This document shows positions 1 through 5,712 of a DNA stretch of 6,627 nucleotides, piece by piece. The stretch is from Bacteroidales bacterium (GTDB taxonomy: Bacteria > Bacteroidota > Bacteroidia > Bacteroidales > UBA932), in contig JAFRPH010000087.1 in the NCBI GenBank assembly GCA_017429205.1, forward strand, positions 1-6,627, written 5' to 3'. Under the pieces are notes generated by a model, which was given only the letters and a program-made list of their open reading frames with translations, searched no databases and was not told the origin of the DNA. Made by a program: the position numbers and the translations under genes. Position 1 is the first letter of the stretch. Each line of letters begins with the position of its first letter.

Positions 1-146
1 CAGCAAAAATGAATGAAAAAATCCGATATTGCAGCAATCATAGGAAACCCGGTGATACTCGCCTAACGTGCTGATGCTTCTAATATTACATCGCCCACTT
101 GGCGTATCGTTTCCGATTGTTTTCCTCGCGACAAGAAATTTTATTC
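1..146. other. Intergenic stretch without a supported gene
   Basis: This left edge is clearly more AT-rich than the genes that follow and is probably intergenic. All forward frames close quickly. A 21-codon reading frame from the ATG at 9 to the TGA at 72-74 has no recognisable features and could equally be the tail of a gene cut by the window edge. On the minus strand a frame could start at 41 and run off the left edge, but no promoter-like element supports it. A small inverted repeat (ATTGC, one base, GCAAT, 28-38) and a short hairpin (CGCC/GGCG, 92-104) are visible but too weak to name. Confidence 0.5.
106..125 (+). repeat. Tandem 10-bp imperfect direct repeat upstream of the LytTR gene
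   Basis: Two adjacent 10-bp units, ATCGTTTCCG (106-115) and ATTGTTTTCC (116-125), match at seven of ten positions and lie about 20-40 bp upstream of the -7 element of the LytTR-domain gene. LytTR regulators generally bind imperfect direct repeats that contain a GTT core, so an autoregulatory site is possible. However, the 10-bp period is shorter than the usual spacing of such sites, and the flanking bases match the known consensus poorly. Confidence 0.25.
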
Positions 147-154
147 TAATTTTG
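147..154 (+). promoter_or_regulatory. Bacteroidota-type -7 element for the LytTR gene
   Basis: TAATTTTG fits the Bacteroidota -7 consensus TAnnTTTG exactly. There is no clean TTTG 19-21 bp upstream; the closest is TTTC at 121-124, 22 bp away. The element ends 10 nt before the ATG at 165, so the predicted transcript would have a leader of only a few bases. The position in an AT-rich gap just before the gene supports the call, while the missing -33 box weakens it. Confidence 0.55.
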
Positions 155-164
155 TACTGGTGCG

Positions 165-872
165 ATGAAACGGTTCCTGATCATATCGTACTGGATTGTA
201 TCCATCCTGCTGGTGGCTGTAGTGCTCACCAGCCTGGGATACGGTTTCTTGGAAGCGCTGTTCATCGGGTCGATGTTCCTCCCCGGCGCCCTGGCGGCCA
301 AGTACTTTTTCCCGAAGGTGAAGGGCGTCAAGGACACGGTTTTCCTCATTCTGGGAATCCTGGCCGGGGAGATGCTTCTGTTCCTGGTCGCCCACTTCAG
401 CATCATCACCTTCCGGGGGAACCTTCCCGGTCCGGTTATGGAATGGCCGGATATTCCCCACATCCTGACGAATCCTGTTTTCATCGCCATTATCCTGACC
501 GCCCTGGCGGCAGGCAGCTATTTCTTCGAATCGTGGCTGGACTGGAAACGCCCGACCAAGCCGGTGCCCATCACGTTCACATCGGACCGGAAACCTGTAA
601 CGCTCCCGCTGGAAGAAATCCTGTACGTGGAATCCAACGACGACATCACCACCGTCATCGCTACGGGCGACCGCCGTTTCCGGAACAAGACCCCCATCTC
701 CCAGTGGGAAGCCATCCTCAGTCCCCATTTCCTCCGGATCCATCGGTCCTTCCTCGTCAACAAGGAGGCAATCACTCGTGTCGACGGAGACCTTCTTTAT
801 GTCGATGACATCGAGCTCCCTGTCTCTCGCAAGTACAAGGATGCGGTCCTGAACGCCTGCTCTGTTTCGTGA
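165..872 (+). CDS. Membrane-anchored LytTR-domain DNA-binding regulator
   Basis: This 235-residue protein has two parts. Residues 1-125 contain about four hydrophobic segments (roughly 5-22, 28-48, 57-82 and 101-121) and should sit in the inner membrane. Residues 134-232 form a LytTR (LytR/AlgR-type) DNA-binding domain, shown by EEILYVESNDD (150-160), the RIHRSFLVN stretch (191-199) and the C-terminal LPVSRKYKD (218-226). There is no receiver domain with a phosphorylatable Asp, so it is not a classical two-component response regulator. It is more likely a one-component regulator whose membrane part senses a signal or binds a partner. The ATG at 165 is chosen because the hydrophobic segments begin right after it and a -7 element lies just upstream. 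The gene stands alone and converges on the MATE gene; its target promoters cannot be read from the window. Domain assignment is firm; the signal is unknown. Confidence 0.9.
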   Translation: MKRFLIISYWIVSILLVAVVLTSLGYGFLEALFIGSMFLPGALAAKYFFPKVKGVKDTVFLILGILAGEMLLFLVAHFSIITFRGNLPGPVMEWPDIPHILTNPVFIAIILTALAAGSYFFESWLDWKRPTKPVPITFTSDRKPVTLPLEEILYVESNDDITTVIATGDRRFRNKTPISQWEAILSPHFLRIHRSFLVNKEAITRVDGDLLYVDDIELPVSRKYKDAVLNACSVS

Positions 873-878
873 GCGACG

Positions 879-2210
879 TCAATACCCGTACCGCTTGCGG
901 TAGGCCAGAATCAGGGTGACGGCGACGAGGAGGCAGCAGAAGTCGGCGGCATCGACGGCGAGCCAGATGCCGTCGGGACCCATGACGGCCGGGAGCAGGA
1001 AGACGAAGCCCAGCTCGAAGACCAGATTCCGGATGAAGGAGAGCACGGCCGACACCTTGCCGTTGCCGAGGCCGGTGAACCAGGCCGAGGCGAAGAGGTT
1101 GATGCCCGCGATGAAGAAGCTGATCATATACAGCCGGATGGCGTGCTTCGTGAGGGCCGACAACTCCGGATCATAGCCCACAAAGAGCCGCGCCGCAGGG
1201 CCGGCGGTGAGTTCCGACACCAGCGTCATCAAGGCGCCCAGCACCAGCAGAAGGATCACCGAATGCCGCAGGAGGCTCTTCAGTTCCACCTTGTTCCCCG
1301 CCCCGTAATTGTAGCCGATGACCGGCGTGACCGCGATGTTGAAGCCGAAGAAGACCGCGGCGAAAATGTACCCGTAATACAGCAGGACCGAGTAGGCCGC
1401 CACGCCATTCTCCCCCATCATCCGGAGGAGCTGGAGGTTATAGCACATCGCCAGGACGTTCCAGGAGATGTTGCCCACATACTCGGACAGGCCGTTGCTC
1501 GAGGCCTGCAGGAGCGGCTCCCGCTCGAGCTTCGCGCGTAACAGCCTGAGTGAGCTCTTGTTATGTCGACTTGAGAAATACCACAGCGGGAAGAAACCGC
1601 CCACGCAGCAGGCGAGCATCGACGCGGCCGCCGCGCCGGCGAGCCCCCAGTGGAACACCGCGATGAACAGCGCGTCCAGGACCATGTTCGTGACGGCGCA
1701 GATGATGGACATCACCGTCCCGAGCTGCGGGCGCTCCGCCGTCATATAGAACGACTGGAAGCACATCTGCAGCATGAAAGCGGGCAGGCCGACGGTGCAG
1801 ATGCTTCCGTACACCACGCACAGGCGGGCCGTCTCCCCTTCCGCCCCGAGCAGCCGGGCCAGGGGCTCCATGAACACCAGGAGCGGGACCATGAACACGA
1901 GCGAAAGCAGGATCGTGAACTTGACGAGCATCGTGAAAATCTGGCTCGCCCGGTAATAGTCCCCTTCGCCCATCGTCTTGGAAACCAGGGCCGATCCGCC
2001 CGTTCCGACCATCAGCCCGAGCGACCCCACAAGCATCACCGCCGGCCAGATGATGTTCAGCGCGGCGAAGGCCGACGTCCCCACGAAATTGGACACGAAC
2101 AGCCCGTCCACCACGCTGTATATGCTCCCCACGAGCATCATCAGGATGCTCGGAATGGAGGATACGGCCAGTCTCCGGTATCCGTAATGTCCTTGCAGGG
2201 CGATTTCCAT
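879..2210 (-). CDS. MATE-family multidrug or cation antiporter
   Basis: The 443-residue product is a polytopic inner-membrane protein with about twelve hydrophobic segments, the usual size for the MATE family (NorM/DinF type). These carriers expel drugs or organic cations in exchange for Na+ or H+. Family-typical stretches include IYSVVDGLFVSNFVG in the first helix (30-44, with the membrane acid D35), GTGGSALVSKTMGEGD (69-84), AERPQLGT (158-165) in the first half, and PVIGYNYGAGN (296-306) and FTGLGNGK (378-385) in the second. The start at 2210 gives the normal N-terminus MEIALQGHYGYRRL. A frame extension to 2249 exists, but it would begin upstream of the -7 element at 2219-2226 and adds a non-family leader. 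The stop is 6 nt from the LytTR gene stop, with no terminator between. The substrate cannot be deduced. Confidence 0.93.
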   Translation of the reverse strand: MEIALQGHYGYRRLAVSSIPSILMMLVGSIYSVVDGLFVSNFVGTSAFAALNIIWPAVMLVGSLGLMVGTGGSALVSKTMGEGDYYRASQIFTMLVKFTILLSLVFMVPLLVFMEPLARLLGAEGETARLCVVYGSICTVGLPAFMLQMCFQSFYMTAERPQLGTVMSIICAVTNMVLDALFIAVFHWGLAGAAAASMLACCVGGFFPLWYFSSRHNKSSLRLLRAKLEREPLLQASSNGLSEYVGNISWNVLAMCYNLQLLRMMGENGVAAYSVLLYYGYIFAAVFFGFNIAVTPVIGYNYGAGNKVELKSLLRHSVILLLVLGALMTLVSELTAGPAARLFVGYDPELSALTKHAIRLYMISFFIAGINLFASAWFTGLGNGKVSAVLSFIRNLVFELGFVFLLPAVMGPDGIWLAVDAADFCCLLVAVTLILAYRKRYGY

Positions 2211-2218
2211 AAGAAGTG

Positions 2219-2252
2219 CAAAGATAGAGTTTGTTTTTGTAAAAAACACAAA
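2219..2252 (-). promoter_or_regulatory. Promoter of the MATE gene
   Basis: Read on the minus strand, TTTG (2252-2249) is followed after 22 bp by TATCTTTG (2226-2219), close to the Bacteroidota consensus of TTTG, 19-21 bp, TAnnTTTG. The -7 element ends only 8 nt before the ATG at 2210, so the transcript should have almost no leader. It overlaps the oppositely directed transketolase promoter. Confidence 0.65.
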
Positions 2253-2267
2253 TAAATGCTATCTTTG
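2236..2267 (+). promoter_or_regulatory. Promoter of the transketolase-sigma factor cluster
   Basis: TTTG (2236-2239), a 20-bp spacer and TATCTTTG (2260-2267) match the Bacteroidota housekeeping promoter consensus in both boxes and in spacing. Transcription should start near 2271-2275, leaving a leader of about 25-30 nt before the ATG at 2300. No other consensus promoter is seen before the five downstream genes, so this is likely their main promoter. Confidence 0.75.
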
Positions 2268-2299
2268 CATAATCGCGAAATTATTAGGTTACCTCAGAT

Positions 2300-3148
2300 A
2301 TGTACGACAACAAGCAACTCCAAGAGATCTCGACGCAGGTGCGGCGGGACATCCTGAGGATGGTGTGCAGCGCGAAGTCCGGGCATCCGGGCGGATCGAT
2401 GTCATCGACCGACATCCTCACAACCCTGTATTTCAACGTGATGAAGCAGGACCCGGCCACGTGGACCCGTGACGGCAAGGGACAGGACATGTTCATCCTC
2501 TCCGCCGGCCACATGACGCCCGTGTACTACTCCGTCCTCGCCCGCGCCGGTTACTTCCCGGTGTCGGAGCTCGCGACCTTCCGCCAGTTCGGCGCCCGCC
2601 TGCAGGGCCACCCGTCCATCCGCAAGGGCCTCCCCGGCATTTTCCAGGCCTCCGGTTCCCTGGGCCAGGGCCTGTCCGCCGCCTGCGGCCTCGCCCTCGG
2701 CAAGAAGCTGGACAAGGACGACAACTTCGTCTTCTGCCTGTGCGGTGACGGCGAGTCCGAGGAAGGCCAGATCTGGGAGGCCGGCATGTTCGCCGTGTTC
2801 CACAAGCTGGACAACCTCATCGCGATGACCGACTGGAACGGCAAGCAGATCGACGGCCCCGTCTCCGAGGTCTCCGGCGAAGGCGACCTCTCCGCCAAGT
2901 GGGAAGCCTGGGGCTGGAACACCATCGTCGCCGAAGGCCATGATTTCGATTCCATCGCCAAGGCCTTCGAGCTCGCCAAGGCCGCCAAGGGTAGCGGCAA
3001 GCCCACGATGATCCTCTTCAAGACCGAGATGGGCCACGGCGTGGACTTCATGGCCGGCACCCACAAATGGCACGGTTCCGTCCCGAAGCCCGAGCAGCTC
3101 GAGGACGCGCTCAAGCAGCTCGGTGAAACCTCTTTGGGTGACTTTTAA
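2300..3148 (+). CDS. Transketolase, N-terminal (thiamine-diphosphate-binding) subunit
   Basis: This 282-residue protein corresponds to the first third-to-half of ordinary transketolase. With the next gene it should form the enzyme that moves two-carbon units between sugar phosphates in the non-oxidative pentose phosphate pathway, in the cytoplasm. Visible motifs are GHPGGS (28-33, with His29), SAGH (68-71), GHP (103-105), GSLGQGLSAA (119-128), the thiamine-diphosphate/metal motif GDGESEEGQ starting at 149 and ending with N180 before GKQIDG, and THKWHG (254-259). These carry the histidines expected at the active site. The protein ends cleanly after the pyrophosphate-binding domain, and the next gene starts 12 nt on in the same operon, so this is a natural split form rather than a frameshift. 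No Shine-Dalgarno sequence precedes the ATG. A related sugar-phosphate enzyme such as DXP synthase is unlikely given the motifs. Confidence 0.95.
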   Translation: MYDNKQLQEISTQVRRDILRMVCSAKSGHPGGSMSSTDILTTLYFNVMKQDPATWTRDGKGQDMFILSAGHMTPVYYSVLARAGYFPVSELATFRQFGARLQGHPSIRKGLPGIFQASGSLGQGLSAACGLALGKKLDKDDNFVFCLCGDGESEEGQIWEAGMFAVFHKLDNLIAMTDWNGKQIDGPVSEVSGEGDLSAKWEAWGWNTIVAEGHDFDSIAKAFELAKAAKGSGKPTMILFKTEMGHGVDFMAGTHKWHGSVPKPEQLEDALKQLGETSLGDF

Positions 3149-3160
3149 ACCATTGACATC

Positions 3161-4114
3161 ATGAAAAAGTATATCGATACAGGCAAGAAGGACACCCGCA
3201 GCGGATTCGGCGTGGGTCTTCTCGAAGCGGGCCGCGCGGACAGCCGCGTCGTCGCCCTCACCGCGGACCTCAAGGGCTCCCTCAAGATGGACGCTTTCGC
3301 CGCGGAGTTCCCGGAGCGTTTCATCCAGTGCGGCATCGCCGAGGCCAACATGGTCGGCGCCGCCGCCGGTCTCGCCATCACCGGCAAGATTCCGTTCATC
3401 GGCTCCTTCGCGGAGTTCGTGACCGGCCGCGTCTATGACCAGGTCCGCCAGGAAGTCTCCTACGGCAAGGCCAACGTGAAGATCGCCTCCTCCCACGCGG
3501 GCATCACCCTCGGCGAGGACGGCGCCACGCACCAGACCATGGAGGACATGGCCCTGATGCGCGCCCTCCCGGAGATGGTCGTGATCAACCCTTGCGACTT
3601 CAACCAGACCAAGAACGCCACCATCGCCGCCGCGAAGTATGTGGGTCCCGTGTACCTGCGCTTCGGCCGCCCGAGCGTCCCGAACTTCACCCCGGAGAAC
3701 GAGGAGTTCGTGATCGGCAAGGCCCAGGTCCTCAACGAGGGCACGGACGTCACCATCATCGCCTGCGGCCACCTCGTGTGGGAGGCCCTCCAGGCCGCCG
3801 AGGCCCTCGAGGCCGAAGGCGTCAGCGCCGAGGTCATCAACATGGCCACCGTCAAGCCGCTGGACGAGGACGCCATCCTCACCTCCGCCGCGAAGACCAA
3901 GGCCATCGTCGTGGCCGAGGAGCACAACATGGCCGGCGGTCTCGGCGAAGCCGTGGCCGGCCTGCTCGCCCGCACCGTCCCCACCCCCGTCGAATTTGTC
4001 AACGGCAAGGACCTGTTCGGCCAGAGTGGCACGCCTTCTGCATTGATGGCGCAGTACGGCCTGGACGCCCAGCACGTCGCTGAAGCCGCCAAAAAGGTCA
4101 TCGCGCGGAAATAA
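3161..4114 (+). CDS. Transketolase, C-terminal (pyrimidine-binding plus C-terminal domain) subunit
   Basis: The 317-residue product supplies the second half of the split transketolase. Residues 10-175 form the pyrimidine-binding domain, with ADLKGS (35-40), the segment PERFIQCGIAEANM (51-64) containing the catalytic Glu61 expected to activate thiamine diphosphate, GSFAEF (81-86) and DGATHQTMEDMALMR (120-134). Residues 185-315 form the transketolase C-terminal domain, with EEHNMAGGLGEAVA (253-266). The two subunits should assemble as an alpha2beta2-type cytoplasmic enzyme. The lengths of the two proteins sum to about 600 residues, slightly shorter than one-piece bacterial transketolase. Codons are strongly biased to C or G third positions, as in a well-expressed gene. 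The stop TAA overlaps the ATG of the sigma factor gene by one base (TAATG), which suggests translational coupling. Confidence 0.95.
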   Translation: MKKYIDTGKKDTRSGFGVGLLEAGRADSRVVALTADLKGSLKMDAFAAEFPERFIQCGIAEANMVGAAAGLAITGKIPFIGSFAEFVTGRVYDQVRQEVSYGKANVKIASSHAGITLGEDGATHQTMEDMALMRALPEMVVINPCDFNQTKNATIAAAKYVGPVYLRFGRPSVPNFTPENEEFVIGKAQVLNEGTDVTIIACGHLVWEALQAAEALEAEGVSAEVINMATVKPLDEDAILTSAAKTKAIVVAEEHNMAGGLGEAVAGLLARTVPTPVEFVNGKDLFGQSGTPSALMAQYGLDAQHVAEAAKKVIARK

Positions 4115-4635
4115 TGGACAATGCCGAACGGCTCTTCAATGAGATTGTGAAGGAATACAGCGAACGTGTCTACTGGCACGTCCGCCGGTTCGTGAACAAC
4201 CACGAAGACGCCGACGACCTCGTCCAGGAAATCTTCCTGAAGATATGGACTGCGCTTCCCTCGTTCCGGGGGGAAGCGCAGCTCTTTACCTGGGTGTACC
4301 GCATCGCCACGAACGAGACCCTGAACTGGCTCCGCCGCGAAAAGGTCCGGTCCGCCCTCCGCTTCACCTCCATCGACGCGGAAATGGAGCGGCGCATCGA
4401 CAGCGACCCCTTCTTCGACGGGGACGCCGCGGACCGCGCCCTTTCCAAGGCCGTGGCGAAGCTCCCGGAAAAACAGCGCCAGGTGTTCATCCTCCGGTAC
4501 TACGACGAAATGCCCTACGAGCAGATGTCGGAAGTGCTGGACACGTCCGTCGGCGCCCTCAAAGCCTCCTATCACATCGCGCAGGAGAAAGTCCGTTCCG
4601 CGCTGGGCAAAGATATTTTCATCGGATCGGATTAA
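4114..4635 (+). CDS. ECF-type RNA polymerase sigma factor
   Basis: This 173-residue protein is a group 4 (extracytoplasmic function) sigma-70 factor. Region 2 spans about 7-77, with DADDLVQEIFLKIW (32-45) for core polymerase binding and -10 recognition and FTWVYRIATNETLNWLRR (58-75). A variable linker follows (about 80-107). Region 4 covers about 108-165, including LPEKQRQVFILRYYDEMPY (117-135) and the helix-turn-helix MSEVLDTSVGALKASYHIA (138-156), which reads the -35 element. Its length is normal for the family. The start overlaps the transketolase stop, so translation probably depends on terminating ribosomes. The next two genes encode a short membrane protein and an exported Spy-like protein, the expected companions of a sigma factor held inactive by an envelope signal. 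Its regulon cannot be read from the sequence. Confidence 0.94.
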   Translation: MDNAERLFNEIVKEYSERVYWHVRRFVNNHEDADDLVQEIFLKIWTALPSFRGEAQLFTWVYRIATNETLNWLRREKVRSALRFTSIDAEMERRIDSDPFFDGDAADRALSKAVAKLPEKQRQVFILRYYDEMPYEQMSEVLDTSVGALKASYHIAQEKVRSALGKDIFIGSD

Positions 4636-4670
4636 ACCTTCCCCAAAAGCCCGTGTCTAAACCTGTGTCT

Positions 4671-5066
4671 ATGAGCAAAAGAAACGACATAACCACGCCG
4701 GAAGGCTACTTTGAGAACCTGCAGCAGCGGCTCTCGGAGATTCCCGCACGCCCCGTCCGCGTCAGCACGGTCCACCGCCTGGCGCCGTACGCGGCCATCG
4801 CCGCCAGCTTCCTGGTGGCCGTGATGCTGGGCAATGCCATCCTCCGCAAGACGGCCCCCGCCTCCGCCGAGGACGACACCTGGACCTATGTCTCCTACCT
4901 CGCCGACGCCCTCGACCCGGACGGCGCCGCGATGATGGACCTGTACGACTACGGGGAGGAAGCCGAGGAAGAAGGCCTCTCCGCCGAGGATATCGTCAAT
5001 TACCTGCTCGCAGACGGCATTTCTGTCGAACACTTGAATTATCTCAGTTATGAAGAAGGTTATTAG
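4671..5066 (+). CDS. Small single-pass membrane protein, probable anti-sigma factor
   Basis: I do not recognise a named family with certainty. The 131-residue protein starts with a charged cytoplasmic segment (1-34) carrying TPEGYFENLQQRL (9-21), a motif style common in Bacteroidota proteins encoded next to ECF sigma factors. One membrane helix follows (about 36-57). The rest (58-131) should be outside the membrane and is strongly acidic, notably around 88-107. It has no cysteine and no zinc anti-sigma (HxxxCxxC) motif. Position directly behind the sigma factor and ahead of a Spy-like exported protein supports a role as its membrane inhibitor. The ATG at 4671 gives the best N-terminus; in-frame GTG codons at 4653 and 4665 are alternatives. 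The 3' end overlaps the next gene by 17 nt. Being a gene is likely; the anti-sigma role is inferred. Confidence 0.75.
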   Translation: MSKRNDITTPEGYFENLQQRLSEIPARPVRVSTVHRLAPYAAIAASFLVAVMLGNAILRKTAPASAEDDTWTYVSYLADALDPDGAAMMDLYDYGEEAEEEGLSAEDIVNYLLADGISVEHLNYLSYEEGY

Positions 5067-5637
5067 TGTACTGTGCGCCCTCGCGGTCCTGTCCGCGGGC
5101 GCTTTCGCCCAGGGCCCGCAGGGTCCCCAGGGCCCCCGCCGTGGCGGCGACAACGGCTGGCGCGAGCGCGTCCGGGCCGAGAAGGTCGCCTTCCTGACCG
5201 AGGAGATCGACCTCACCGAAAGCGAAGCCCAGGTTTTCTGGCCCATCTACAACGAAATCCAGAAGACGCAGCGCGACTCCTTCGAGGAAGTGAAGAAGGC
5301 CTATGACGCCATGGTCAAGGGCGTCGAGGAGAAGAAGGGCAGCAAGGAGATGGAGAAGCTGGTCAAGGCCTACATCGACGCCAAGGAGAAGAACGAAGGC
5401 ATCGAGACCAAGTATCTGAACAAGCTGATGAAGGCCCTCCCCGCCGAGAAAGTCGCCCGATACTACGTGGCCGAGGAGAAATTCCGCCACCAGCAGATCG
5501 GTCGCCTCGGAAACGGCAACTTTCCCAACCTCCGGATGAGCGAAGAGCAGAAGCAGCAGTGGAAGGAGCGCGGCGAACAGATGCGAGAGCAGTTCCGCAA
5601 CTGGACCGGACAGGGCCAGAAGAAAGACAATGACTGA
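5050..5637 (+). CDS. Exported Spy/CpxP-like helical protein
   Basis: The 195-residue product begins with a signal peptide: Lys2-Lys3, a hydrophobic core (4-17) and a cleavage site after AFA (18-20). Cys9 lies inside the core and does not sit in a proper lipobox, so a soluble periplasmic protein is expected. After a short Gly/Pro/Arg-rich linker (21-35) the chain is mostly charged helix. LTESEAQVFWPIYNEIQ (55-71) resembles the LTxxQ motif of the Spy/CpxP/ZraP superfamily, and a second similar site is RMSEEQKQQWKER (162-174). Members of that superfamily act as periplasmic chaperones or as sensors that tune envelope-stress regulators. There is little His or Met for metal binding (a single His at 147). 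The start overlaps the preceding gene by 17 nt, and a strong terminator follows. A sensor or chaperone feeding the upstream sigma/anti-sigma pair is an inference. Confidence 0.85.
   Translation: MKKVISVLCALAVLSAGAFAQGPQGPQGPRRGGDNGWRERVRAEKVAFLTEEIDLTESEAQVFWPIYNEIQKTQRDSFEEVKKAYDAMVKGVEEKKGSKEMEKLVKAYIDAKEKNEGIETKYLNKLMKALPAEKVARYYVAEEKFRHQQIGRLGNGNFPNLRMSEEQKQQWKERGEQMREQFRNWTGQGQKKDND
5110..5136 (+). repeat. Three tandem 9-bp units coding for Gln-Gly-Pro
   Basis: Three units of the form CAGGGYCCN encode QGP-QGP-QGP right after the predicted signal peptidase site of the Spy-like protein. The low-complexity stretch is probably a flexible linker and could vary in copy number between strains. 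It is far too short to be a collagen-like domain. Confidence 0.7.
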
Positions 5638-5681
5638 TCGCGCTTAGCGTTGATGATTTGATTTGGTTGGTTGAAAAAGAG

Positions 5682-5712
5682 CAGCCCGGCGATGGTCGCC
5701 GGGCTGTTTTTT
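5682..5712. terminator. Bidirectional intrinsic terminator
   Basis: A perfect 11-bp stem, CAGCCCGGCGA (5682-5692) with TCGCCGGGCTG (5696-5706), closes on a 3-nt loop and is followed by six T residues (5707-5712). Upstream AAAAAGAG (5674-5681) gives the minus strand a T-rich tail too. It ends the five-gene + strand cluster and, from the other side, the LolD-like ATPase gene, whose stop codon (5712-5714) overlaps the T run. Confidence 0.93.

Larger units (their letters stand above)
2217..2269. repeat. 11-bp perfect inverted repeat framing the MATE/transketolase promoters
   Basis: TGCAAAGATAG (2217-2227) and its exact reverse complement CTATCTTTGCA (2259-2269) are separated by 31 bp. Each arm contains the -7 element of one divergent promoter, which explains most of the symmetry, but the identity extends three bases beyond the 8-bp element in each arm. 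Confidence 0.75.

Noticed and set aside
9..74. 21-codon frame near the left edge
   Set aside because: It is very short with no motif, promoter or context; it may be chance or the tail of an incomplete gene.
68..808. 246-codon + strand frame overlapping the LytTR gene
   Set aside because: The product is rich in Pro, Arg, His and Gly without recognisable domains, while the frame beginning at 165 encodes clear membrane helices and a LytTR domain.
889..902. TACCGC-TT-GCGGTA hairpin as a terminator
   Set aside because: It lies within the MATE coding end, its loop is only 2 nt and no T run follows on either strand.
2211..2249. N-terminal extension of the MATE protein by 13 residues
   Set aside because: It would start upstream of the promoter's -7 element, and the extra residues do not resemble MATE N-termini.
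2402..4075. 557-codon open frame on the minus strand opposite both transketolase genes
   Set aside because: It is low-complexity in Gly, Ala, Asp and Glu, spans two well-supported genes on the other strand and shows no family motif; it is a by-product of strong C/G third-position codon bias.
4245..4670. Upstream extension of the membrane-protein frame inside the sigma factor gene
   Set aside because: This part is an out-of-frame shadow of the sigma factor; the plausible protein begins at 4671.
5110..5136. QGP repeats as a collagen-like domain or CRISPR-like repeat
   Set aside because: There are only three 9-bp units, they are in frame and coding, and no spacers are present.
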